From Gnetum montanum (lineage: Eukaryota > Streptophyta > Gnetopsida > Gnetales > Gnetaceae): a stretch of DNA of 29,322 nucleotides. The stretch spans positions 700,044 to 729,365 of the forward strand of contig MNCI01006964.1 of assembly GCA_015680685.1 (NCBI GenBank), in the 5' to 3' direction. This document shows, piece by piece, positions 20,465 to 29,322 of the stretch (position 1 is its first letter; each line of letters begins with the position of its first letter). Both the position numbers and the translations under genes were made by a program. Below the pieces are notes generated by a model that was not told the origin of the DNA, made no database searches, and was given only the letters and a program-made list of their open reading frames with translations.

Positions 20465-21669
20465 TGTAACAACAGAAAATGTTGGTTGCTAGAAATACTA
20501 AGGGGATTTCCATGTACATAGTTTTAACCCCAGACCCGCATGAGGGCCATGGTGGAAAAAATGAATCCAAGGTACCCTGAACGGTCTTGTCGATCAAACA
20601 AGAACTTACTAAATTAGTAAATTTGTCAATGATCATATAACGAGGCAATTATTTTGATAAAAAATATACTATCAATTTAACAGAAAATGAGATCTACTCC
20701 AAGATCGGGTCTTGAAAATAATGAAGGCTGTGTAAATTATGCAAAATGTTCATGAAATTCAATGTAAACAAGGTGCAATGAATTGAATTTGGAGCATGTA
20801 CGACCCTAATATTTGGGATCTTTCTTATAGATAAATGTGATGAATAAAATGGGATTTACAAGAGAACTTTGATTTGTACGAAGTGTTCGCTATAAATAAG
20901 AAGCTAATCAGAGACAAAACAAGCAACACCCAATCTACCTTGTTCTAGCCAATCTGGGCGTAAGGGAGTCAGACTCAAAGCAAAATTTCTACTAACTTGA
21001 AGCCTCTGATCAAAAGCTCCTATCAGTCACCATCAATGCTCTTCTATTCCTGCTCTTTCTCGTCATCTCACCAATTTTTTTTTGGCAACAAAAATTTCCA
21101 AAAATTGCCAACCCAACCACCTTTTCATGCATTGTCTACTAGGGTATTTATAAAACTAAGGTTAGGAGAAAAACATGGTTTAGATGACATGTGTCCTGGG
21201 CCCACAAAATACCGTTGACCTTATGTACTGAAGCTAAATTTTGTAATGCTACGCTGTGCTACGCTCTAAAGCATAGTGTAGCATAACCACCCTTCAAAGA
21301 GATAGTTTATTTGACCTTGTTTCTTATGCTGAATAAACCGTCCTGCAACTATTATATGACACACTAGGAAGCTTAATCATAGTGTAATGACTATCACTGC
21401 TTGCGTTACATTGTGTTATGCTACATAGCATAATGCAGCGTAGCGTGCAAAGGGTTAAAGTTTTGAACATGGCTAACTTGCAAAGTTGAAGTTTTATTGT
21501 TGTGTATCCCTTGTTTTTGTTCAGTCCTCCTGAAGTCTGCTACATTGAGCTTTGTAGTAGGCCCTTAGCCAAAAAGAAAACTTTCTGAAATGTGCCACTT
21601 GTGGAAATCCTTGCCTAAACTTCGAGACCTTGCTAAATCATCTAGGTCTCAAAATTTCATGGTGTTTCA
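20465..21669 (-). repeat. 5' LTR of the inner element
   Basis: On the minus strand it runs TGAAACACC...TTGTTACA, with the near-perfect short terminal inverted repeat expected of an LTR. It holds the TATA box (21145-21152) and the U3 inverted-repeat cluster (about 21247-21450), but has lost the AATAAA found in the other LTR. The best hairpin here, TTATGCTA-CA-TAGCATAA (21416-21433), has perfect 8-base arms. Confidence 0.93.
21145..21152 (-). promoter_or_regulatory. TATA box of the 5' LTR promoter
   Basis: TATAAATA on the minus strand would drive the full-length element RNA leftwards. It is identical to the copy at 5595-5602. Confidence 0.65.
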
Positions 21670-21674
21670 TAACC
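21670..21674. repeat. Target-site duplication TAACC, right
   Basis: This is the partner of 4900-4904. Directly after it the sequence resumes the outer copy's exon 4 (matching 13513 onward of the inner copy). Confidence 0.9.
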
Positions 21675-24405
21675 CTCGATGTCGCAGTAGCCAAAATGTT
21701 AGCTCTAGTCGACTCCTTCAGTGAGGAAGCCGAGCATCTTCACACGCACATGCGTAACATGCATGTGAGTTTTGATATTCACGCTCAACTGTTCGCTAAC
21801 TTTTTTGTCTTTTCTTCTGATGATCTTCCAGTGGAGAAAAGGTCAAAGAGAGGTTCTAAGCATCAGAAGGACATAGAGGAGTGGCTAGGAGTTAAAAAAG
21901 AACCAAAAGGCATCCTTGCCAATAAAATCAAGCTAGAGTTGGCTAATACCATTTATCCCCTCTTCTAAGCTCGCGCTTTCCCCAAGCTACTCTCCCAGAG
22001 AAGGATCCTTGTCATAGAGTAGGCTTGGATCATCTGGGAGGTTATAGAGGAGGGGACATGGTATAATTGGGCTAGTTACCTTGCTCAGGGCCTGCAGGTT
22101 GAAATGGTCAAGCTTCGCAAGAAGCTTGAATCTGGTTTCAACGTGCTTTTTTTCTTTTTCATAGCTTGCTTTCGACATTTTTTCAAATTCTTGGTGGTTC
22201 ATAGGGATGGAGTTTGGGTGCAGCAAGGCCGTAATTGGATTTCCAAACCATGGATTTCCTAGGTGTTCTACACCGTCCGATCCCAAGATTCCCTTGAAGG
22301 AATTGGGAACTCGCTTTCAATAATGACTAAGGATTGGGTGGTGCCTCTTGTGCAAGGCCAAGACAACGTGGATGGAATGTCCCCTTCTTACACCAATAGT
22401 GCGTTGAGGGGGAAGCTCCTGGTAGCAAAAATAGTAGCTTCATCAGTACAAAAAAAAGAGCATCATCTGGGTATGGAGTCTCCTAGCCCGACTGGTGAAG
22501 AGGGAAGGAAATTGCAAATTAAGTTTTACAGAAGCCATCCCTCGGCTAGTAAGTAGAAGAATGTGTGATTAGTTTTTGTACATTATGCTACGTATAGACG
22601 TCGTTGCATCGTGTAGAACTTGTGAATAGTAAGTAAATATTTTTTTGTGTTGTTTTGTTGTTTTGTTAATTTTGATGTGTTTAATAGAAAAAGGTAAAGA
22701 TGTAGAGGAATTGACCCCTGAAATAGGAGCCATAGTTTTGCAGCATGGAGAAGGGGCCCCATTTTTGAAAGAGGAGGCCCCTATTAACAATGTAGACAGC
22801 ACATATGTTCCTATGCTCAAGACGGAGATGGACGTAGAAGACATCGAGGTCCTTTTGGTTGAGCCAGAAAAGGAGAAGCAATTCATCACTGGTAAGTTTC
22901 CTCGAAGGGAAATTCTCCTGCTATTACCCCTAAGGATTTGTTGAATTGGATTTTTGTCTTGTTGTAACATCTCCATTGCTTTGGTCTATGGTGCTATGTT
23001 TAACTCATTTTATTTGCGTAGTAGGCACTTCTGGTAATAGTGTCATACCTTTGTCAGTAATCCCAACTCAGCATTGGGGTAAGGCTCTTGACAAATTCAC
23101 TTTTATGGAGGGCATTATGAACAACATGATCAGTCACTTAGAGCAAATCGATCCTGAGATTGGTACGTCACTGTTGTTACTCAGGAATCGTTGAACTTGC
23201 GACATCACGTTATTCTGTTGCATCTAACTATTGTTTTTCTTTATGTTACAAGATCTTGCCTCAAATGGGATCCCAAAGAACCCATTGACATAGACACTAG
23301 CCCTAAACCCTCATCAAAGGTGACCGAAGTGCCACGTGGCCTTTACGATAAGATGTGTAAATGTGTGTTATGCTTGGCCTATTATCTATGGGATTGTCAA
23401 AATATCAACAAAGATCTTTGGAAGAGGTTGCAGAAATAGAAAAAGAGAAAGTAGCCTTAACTGTTAGGATTGAATACCTTGAGTCCAGGAACAAATTTCG
23501 GCAAGCTCGAGAGACTAATGACGAGAATTGGCATACGGCTATTGTTGACTATGCCCATTATTGGATGGTCGTTAGGAACAACGTCCAAGCTAGTCGTGAA
23601 CTCATTGAGTAGTAGATGCAAATGGATCTTCTAGCCCAAAAGAACCAAGATTGGAAGGATTATAGCATGAGGGTCCAAGCATGGGGGCAGGCATAGAAGG
23701 ACAATAAGCATATGTATAAGCAAGAATGTGCTACCTACCACCAACATTACAGAGATTCGGCAATCAAAGTGTGGTCCCTCTGGCTATTCCTTGATGTCAT
23801 CAGTGCTTCTGGAGTGTATGTAAAGTTTCAGGAACATGTGACAATGAGTGCCTTCCCTGATAGAGAGATAACTCTCCCTCGCGGGGATACCACTGTCCTT
23901 TCCTTCTTTCCTGAATTGCCACGGTGGACTCCTATGGAGAAAGGGAAGGTAAAGACTAGAACTGATCTAGGAGATGGCGTTTGGGTTGAGCTCACTGAGG
24001 ACGAGATCATGCAGTGCCTGTTAGTCGAGCTGGAAAAAATTCCTTTCGTAGCCGACGCAGGACCCTCACAGGTAAGCTACGTTATAGTTGTATTATTTTT
24101 ATGCATGATTTCAATGGCTACACTAATGTTTGTTTCATGTCAAATCGTAGGATTGACACGAAGAGGGTCCTCATGAAGAGGAGCACCATGGAGATGATCG
24201 CCCTCACGAAGAGGGTCCTCATGAGGAGGAGGCCCACGGAGATTATCAACCTCACAAAGAGAGTTCCCATGAGGAAGATCCTCATAGAGAGGATCACCCC
24301 CATGAAGAGACACCACTTAAAGAAGGTCATTATGAGGATGATCCTCATGAGGTGGAGGTGGAGTTGAATGATGCAGATGGAAGTGGTAACAAAGGGAATG
24401 TGTAG
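21670..24405 (+). pseudogene. Antisense multi-exon gene, 3' half (outer copy)
   Basis: Exon 4 resumes at 21670 and runs to 22548; then exon 5 (22688-22891), exon 6 (23025-23162), exon 7 (23253-24071) and exon 8 (24151-24405). Donors are GTAAGT at 22549 and 22892, GTACGT at 23163 and GTAAGC at 24072; each acceptor is AG after a T-rich run. Exons 4 to 6 join in phase. Exon 7 contains EKEKVALTVRIEYLESRNKF, a heptad-like coiled-coil, then the open stretch 23712-24071 with RGDTTVLSFFPELPRWTPME. Exon 8 is the acidic repeat tail with repeated PHEE, ending GNKGNV. Damage: a frameshift near 23390, stops near 21967, 22018, 23610, 23695 and at 24154. Several exons here are better preserved than in the inner copy. 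Function unknown. Confidence 0.65.
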
Positions 24406-24541
24406 CATGGCTATATTGGCCAAACATTCTGTCGTAATGAAATGGATTAAAGGATAACATTCTTTGATCAATATGATTGTAAAATAAAAATTTTAATTTT
24501 TGATTTTATGAAGGGAACTTTATCGTTAGAAAGATTGCACA

Positions 24542-24675
24542 TTTTAGGCCACTATGGGCCAGTAATAGTTTAAGGCCATTTTGGGCCAGGCCATTGTATA
24601 CGTAAAAGAATAAAAAAAATTACCAATTTTAGGCTATAGTAGGTCGTAACTAGTTTAAGGCCATTTCGGGCCATG
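24542..24675. repeat. Two-unit GGCC-rich direct repeat (outer copy)
   Basis: Units at 24542-24593 and 24627-24675 correspond to those at 16369-16502 in the inner copy, so the duplication predates the split of the two copies. Confidence 0.65.
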
Positions 24676-24796
24676 GTGCGTATGAAAAAAGTGTAACAAG
24701 AACAATGCGACAAGAAAGAGCGTAAATTGTGTAACAGTAAACAATGCGTACTGATATAACATGTTACGCTATCATGTTCATTTGCTAACTCCGTAG

Positions 24797-25420
24797 CTAC
24801 TTCTTGATTTTTTTTAGTTTTGGTGATGCATATGGACGAGGAGGCTTATTACAGCATTCCTCTACACTACCATCTTCTCCTTGTAAGGGTAGTTCAACCC
24901 AAGTCAAGCTTTCGTTGGCCATTGTGTTGGCCTGTTCAATTGTTGGGGCAAGCGTTTGATCTTCGGGGATTTCAATCTCCAAACCCTGTTCCATTTCCAT
25001 GTTGTTAACTGCTTGAGGGATTATCTTATCACCATGGATGATCACTTCCCCTCCTGCATAGGGCAAGTGTATCTCTTGATGAATGGGTGATGAGACTGCC
25101 CTTAATTGAGCTAACCAAGACCTCCCTAAGATTAGGTTGAAGCGGGGCATCTCCTCGACGATGATAAATGTTGCGTTTTTGGAAAATTGATTCCCTGCTA
25201 CGAAGTTGATGTGCACAGTTCCTTTGACTTACACTCATGCCCCATTAAATGACCTCAAACATGACGTTGTTGTGGGATTAATCTAGTTGAGAAAACCTAG
25301 TTTTTCCACTATGGGGAACAGAATGACATTGGCAGCAACCCCGTCATCTACATGTACTCTCTGGATTCTATACTGGTCGAGTTGAATAGTGATGAACATG
25401 GACGCCATTATTACCTGACC
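24797..25420 (-). pseudogene. pro: Aspartic protease region (outer copy)
   Basis: VHVDDGVAANVI near 25325-25360 holds the catalytic Asp motif in DDG form. The open stretch 25216-24797 continues FSKNATFIIVEEMPRFNLIL, then GRSWLAQLRAVSSPIHQEIH, the typical C-terminal part of a Ty3/gypsy protease. An acidic linker and PYASPKLKKIKK follow before a stop at 24797. This is the better-preserved protease of the two. The antisense gene's end lies about 390 bases further left. Confidence 0.82.
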
Positions 25421-26329
25421 CTTTTCTGGGTCATCCTTGATGGACTCATCATGAAATGTCAATTGGGAAGGCCATGGTTATTCAATGATGAGGGAAAGCA
25501 TGATCGAGTGAATTTCTTCTTCATCCGCTGGCAAGTTCTTGTCCACGGGTATGGACACTAACATGTGAACCATGGCTTCAAGATGCTTTTGCGATGTCAT
25601 CAGCAAGTCATAGAGGCTCAACATTGTATTTTTCTATTTAAGAGCCTTCTTAACTTGTGTAAAAGTGTTGAGGAGATCATGCCCATGATTTGGTTGTTTG
25701 TTACCCTTCTCTTCCTCCATTTTTCCCAGGAGACAGATCTCTCAGGGAGCAATGGTTTTTGGTTGAGAGTTGTGTTTTCTTGGGTTGAGAGAAGATGGTA
25801 ATGTTTGTGTAGCTTTTTCTTTTTCAGAGGATGGGGCCAAGGGCACTGAGGTGAGGGGTGTGGGCTTAGGAAACCCCAGCGAAAGGTGGTCCTTGGCTGT
25901 GTTACCTATCGTACGCCCTTCTCCTTTCCTGTTAGGTTTTGATTGGGGTGTTGACTTAGAGATTTTCCCCTACATAGTAGGAGCAACTGATGGCTTTGGC
26001 ACCCTAGTGAAAAAATATGCCTCAGGTGTGGGCATGGGCTAGGCCACGACTTTACCAATAATGGGCTACGGAATGAAGGTCGGAGACAAGACTCGAAGGA
26101 TAAAAGGTTGTCGTTGAGCCACACCCATCGATGTTAATGGGCTTATCATCTGGGGTGGGCAAGGAGACACATGCAATAGAAAGGGTTTCTTTGGCTGTGC
26201 CTGGCCATCGCCTTCTGCACCCACTACGTTGATAGTGTACCCTACATTATTTGCATTTAACAAATCTTGGTACACATGCATGGACTAATTTTCTAAATGG
26301 ACCGGACTACTATTGTCTAGGATCAATAT
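25421..26329 (-). pseudogene. gag-protease linker (outer copy)
   Basis: This matches the inner linker at 17151-18014. Recognisable minus-strand pieces include MHVYQDLLNANNVGYTINVV (from 26281) and a Ser/Pro/Lys-rich stretch. Scattered stops are present. There is no known domain. Confidence 0.55.
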
Positions 26330-28537
26330 ACCTTGGTCTATCATGCGTTGAATGTCATCTTCTAACGCCTAGCAGTAATCCGTGTCATGACCACACAATT
26401 GGTGGTAGTCGCAAAAACGATCCAGCCTGAAGTTCTTGGGGACTGGCGGTTTGTTAGGCAAGGCCAAGGAGGGGTCCTTGAGTAGCTTACAATGGCGTCT
26501 GTGGTGTTTCAAATCCTCCTCGGATACCTTCTTATGTTGAATGTGGCCAGTTCCTAGCAGTTACTTCGAAAGTTATGAATGATTTACAAGTAGAGCTGTG
26601 TATTTTGAGCAATCTTTATGCCCAGAATTAGGCCTCAGCTGTGGGGGAGCCTCAGGGGTGGGTGCTATTTTCTGATCAGTGCTATTTGAGCTAGTTGTGG
26701 CCTTAGAAGGCGTCGTAGATGCCTTCTTGTTGTTATTTTTCTTCTTTGCCCCTTCAGCCATGGCTACTACCGTTTTTTTTGTAGCTTTTCCCTTATCTTT
26801 GCTCTTGTTATGGGAATTTTTGTAGACCAGATACGTTGGGTCTTTGCTAGCCTCTGCCACATCTTGAATGCTCTTAGTCTGACCGAAGGCTTGGCTGAGG
26901 GAGCGAGGAGCAAGGTAATATAGTTTATACTTAATAAAGTTATTAACTGCCCCTTTGAAGATTGCCAACAAGTGGGCCTCTATGATAGGTTCACGGATTT
27001 TGTTCAAAGTGGTGCTCCACCACTGTATGAACTTTTGAACTGGCTCAAGCATGTCTTGCTTAACTCCCATTAGCTGGTCTAGTGTCACTTCTGGTTTTAG
27101 GTTGTATTTGAAACGATTCAAAAATTGAGTTAGCAGCTCTTCCAAAGTCGAGATGAAAGAGCATGAAAGTGCACAATACCAATCTAAAGCTTTACCCGTT
27201 AGGGACATAGAAAAGACACAGATGATGGTATGTGACCATTGTTGTAGCAACAACGACTCTGACCTGAAGGTAACTAGATGAGCATTGGGATCGCCTTCCC
27301 TATTATATTTTGTAAAATGGAGAAGTGGCATCCCAGGTGGTAATGATAAGATGGGCATTGCCTAGCTGATAGGATCATCATGGTAGAAATCCATTACATG
27401 TATTGTATTGAAAGCGGTAGCCTTGAGGTGTTTAACTTCCTTGGTAAGGGTTTGCATAAGCTAGAAGGCTTGATCTAGACCCAAGGACGCAGAGGTTGGT
27501 TGTGGGATAGTAGGGGAAGCCACGATGGGTGGCAGGATCAGAGCAACAGTAGTCAGAACTGTCGCTGTAGGTAGTACTACCTATGTCATCCACCACCCAA
27601 TAGGTGGGGCAACAACTATTGATTGCACCATAGGATACGCTATTTGCATAGATGGTGGTATAGGGGGTGGTCCCGTAGTTGGATTTATGGCTTGCGGGAC
27701 CTAGTGTTGATGATGAGTGAGATGGGACATCTATGTAGGTAGTGCAACAAGGGGTGATGTATTTGGAGCCCACCACATGGTAGTCGCGGGTACTACCATT
27801 GATTATGGTGGTGCAGGAGCAAAAGGTGGGATGAATGTGAGGGCTATGTGTAATTGTGAAGTAGGCACTACGTGCACATATGATGATGTAGGCACAAGTA
27901 TGCGATGAGATGGATTGGCTAATTGTGACTACAGAGGAATGGTCTGTGAAGGGACAACACCTGAGAAGGTAGCCAAAGAGAAAAAATACTGATGGGATGC
28001 TTGCACCACACTATCAATAGTAGACAATGATAATGACGTAGTGATCATAAATAGAGGGTTTACATGAGACGTTGTAGAGGGAGGGGCCATGACAAAGCTA
28101 GCATGACTACCTCCCTTCGAGTGGGAATCTAAGTTCTCCTACCCATCGTGGGATGCTTCATCATGGAACAACTTGTCATGTTGTTTCGCTGACACCCTGG
28201 CCATTAATAGTTGATCCAACATCCATTATTGCTGGTCTGTCAAGGGTATGAAAGCGTTAGATGAATGAAATAATTCCTTCCTGTTACAGTAGATAAACTC
28301 GTATTCGCATTTCACTTCAAGTTCTTGTGGGTACATGGGAAGATTCACCGCAAGCTTAGCATAGAGGAAGTTGTAGTGTTCTGTGTGCTAAGTGTGTCCC
28401 TCAGGCTCCTTATTTTCAATCTTGAGGGATTGGCGTGGCCGCACCAGACTAGCTGATGACTCAGCAACAGCAAGTGTCACCTACACCATCTAGGGGTTTT
28501 TGAGGCTGGCAGTGGCAACAACAGTGGTTAGTATAGC
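26330..28537 (-). pseudogene. gag: gag (outer copy), start codon lost
   Basis: The gag core is unbroken for 261 codons at 27358-26573: LPPGMPLLHFTKYNREGDPN, SLTGKALDWY, FLNRFKYNLKPEVTLDQLMG, FIQWWSTTLNKI, LLAIFKGAVNNF, then a Lys-rich tail. The zinc-knuckle-like CDYHQLCGHDTDYC lies at about 26410-26365. The Pro-rich N-terminal part (28480-27400) carries several stops. The sequence matches inner gag up to the second codon, and the ATG itself is replaced at 28538 by unrelated DNA. Confidence 0.85.
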
Positions 28538-28564
28538 TGATGAGACGCAGATTGCACAAGCCGT

Positions 28565-28636
28565 GATATCGCATCCCCTGCTATATCGCCTACGCGATAT
28601 CGCGTCTTTCCCTGCGATATCGCATACGCGATATCG
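28565..28636. repeat. Cluster of GATATC-centred palindromes
   Basis: ACGCGATATCGCGT (28592-28605) and TGCGATATCGCA (28613-28624) are perfect palindromes. CGATATCG (28629-28636), TGATATCG (from 28564) and CTATATCGCC (28581-28590) are related. The cluster ends about 20 bases before the TATA box at 28654, suggesting binding sites for a dimeric regulator. Confidence 0.7.
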
Positions 28637-28653
28637 TAGTCCGCTGTCATATC

Positions 28654-28661
28654 TATAAATA
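28654..28661 (+). promoter_or_regulatory. TATA box, plus strand
   Basis: TATAAATA in the context CTATAAATAAGAGG lies just downstream of the palindrome cluster. A start site about 30 bases further on would lie near 28690. Confidence 0.55.
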
Positions 28662-28915
28662 AGAGGCGGCACTTCCCTCATTTATCATCCTAGGAATAAA
28701 GTAGCGAAGCTTTGGCGGATTGATCACCCCACAGATAGAATATTTTCCATGTGCCCGCAGTAGGAGTCCCCCAAGTGAACGGTTCTTTATTCGAGCAGCT
28801 TTGTACCTGAACGCAAGTTGTGTAGGGCAATAAAGGCGAGCTTTGCGGATAAACCTTGCAATGCATGGATAGGTTTAATTAATGTTATTTACTACTTTCC
28901 TAGTGACACGGCATG

Positions 28916-29120
28916 AGTACGACTTGGTTACGAGCATTGATGAACGTGTACGGCTAGCCAAGGAATCGGCTAGTCATCGCGAGTAGATTCTCTCAACCCT
29001 TTCCTTCTAGAGCGTGGGACAAGTACGACTTGATTACGAGCATATATGGATGTGTACAGCTAGTCAAGGAATTGGCTGCTTGTCACACATAGGTTAGTTA
29101 AGTGCCTCAGTACGACCGCT
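28916..29120 (+). repeat. Imperfect direct repeats of about 106 and 87 bp
   Basis: AGTACGACTTGGTTACGAGC (28916) recurs as AGTACGACTTGATTACGAGC (29022) and as a weaker AGTACGACCGCTTCGAGC (29109). The first two units share a further GTGTACGGCTAG-type segment. A separate TCTCAACCCTTnCATCCT-like motif recurs at 28990 and 29259. Confidence 0.6.
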
Positions 29121-29322
29121 TCGAGCACGTGCGTTACGTGTGGTGATCCTAGTAACGATTAGCGTTTGGTAGCCACAGTTGCATAGTTCAGGGTGTGTAC
29201 GGTAAGTGGGAATGGATGCTGATGCTAGGACTTAGTGCTGTAGTTAGAGCTAGTTAGTTTCTCAACCCTTCATCCTCATAGCTTAGGAGATAAACCGAAA
29301 AATACCAAAAAAATCATATACC

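Larger units (their letters stand above)
4905..21669 (-). mobile_element. Inner full-length Ty3/gypsy LTR retrotransposon (Tat-like clade), about 16.8 kb
   Basis: Two LTRs of 1215 and 1205 bp in direct orientation bound the element, and a 5-bp TAACC duplication flanks it. Minus-strand order is 5' LTR, primer-binding site, gag, protease, antisense-gene module, RT, RNase H, second archaeal-type RNase H, integrase, minisatellite, polypurine tract, 3' LTR. The second RNase H is a known hallmark of the Tat group of plant Ty3/gypsy elements. A hand comparison of a 170-bp LTR block shows roughly one difference per eight to ten bases, largely transitions, so the insertion is old. All frames are interrupted; it could not move on its own. 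The unusual feature is the plus-strand gene inserted between protease and RT. Confidence 0.93.
2345..28537 (-). mobile_element. Outer Ty3/gypsy copy, truncated at both ends and split by the inner copy
   Basis: The two flanks of the inner element, 2345-4904 and 21670-28537, match consecutive parts of it. The left flank matches 10897-13512 (RT upstream region and 5' half of the antisense gene). The right flank matches 13508 to about 20207 (3' half of the antisense gene, protease, gag). They join at the shared TAACC. This copy has no LTRs, RT core, RNase H or integrase in the window. Its gag domain is better preserved than that of the inner copy. The left truncation has no obvious cause; on the right it ends at an abrupt junction with another LTR-like sequence. 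Confidence 0.85.
28538..29322 (+). mobile_element. Probable start of another LTR, cut by the window end
   Basis: Similarity to the inner element stops abruptly between 28537 and 28538, and the new sequence begins TGATGAGACG. A palindrome cluster, a TATA box (TATAAATA, 28654-28661) and an AATAAA (28695-28700) follow in the order expected for an LTR's U3 and R on the plus strand. No LTR partner, CA end or target duplication is visible, so a different repeat or a deletion junction is possible. No coding frame is present. Confidence 0.45.

Noticed and set aside
28565-28636. GATATC palindromes as a CRISPR, satellite or recombination site
   Set aside because: There are no regular spacers or unit length; the position just upstream of a TATA box fits regulatory sites better.

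Overview
The window looks like repeat-rich nuclear DNA of a land plant. It carries no intact conventional host gene, rRNA or tRNA that I can see. Nearly everything from about 2345 to 28537 is one family of large Ty3/gypsy LTR retrotransposon, present as two nested copies. The clade call (Tat/Ogre/Retand group, plant-specific) rests on a second, 'archaeal-type' RNase H after the usual RT-RNase H, on a gag zinc knuckle of that group's type, and on a degenerate minisatellite in the 3' untranslated region. All retroelement genes lie on the minus strand.

Inner copy: 4905-21669 is complete from LTR to LTR. The 5' LTR is on the right (20465-21669) and the 3' LTR on the left (4905-6119), and TAACC target duplications flank it at 4900-4904 and 21670-21674. 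From right to left it holds: leader with a degenerate primer-binding site, gag, protease, a large module on the OPPOSITE strand (about 11200-16480), RT, RNase H, second RNase H, integrase, minisatellite, polypurine tract. Every retroelement ORF is broken by stops or frameshifts, so it is a dead, old copy.

Outer copy: the flanks 2345-4904 and 21670-28537 are the two halves of a second member of the same family, which the inner copy split. The outer copy is itself truncated at both ends. On the right it ends directly before its gag start codon, where a different sequence resembling the start of another LTR begins (28538 to the window end).

The main oddity is the plus-strand module between protease and RT. 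It reads as a multi-exon gene of about 4.5 kb (inner copy 11754-16239; outer copy 3149-4904 joined to 21670-24405). I reconstruct eight exons whose splice sites and phases mostly agree between the copies. There is an ATG in good context, a helical/coiled-coil middle and an acidic His-Glu-Asp repeat tail. Both copies carry it at the same place, so it travelled with the retroelement. Because it is antisense to the element's RNA, its introns survive retrotransposition. I do not recognise its family.

The left 2.3 kb is poorly explained. It has a minus-strand TATA promoter or LTR-like edge, a three-unit 24-bp repeat, a fragment encoding a canonical EF-hand loop (calmodulin-like), and one exon-like open stretch.
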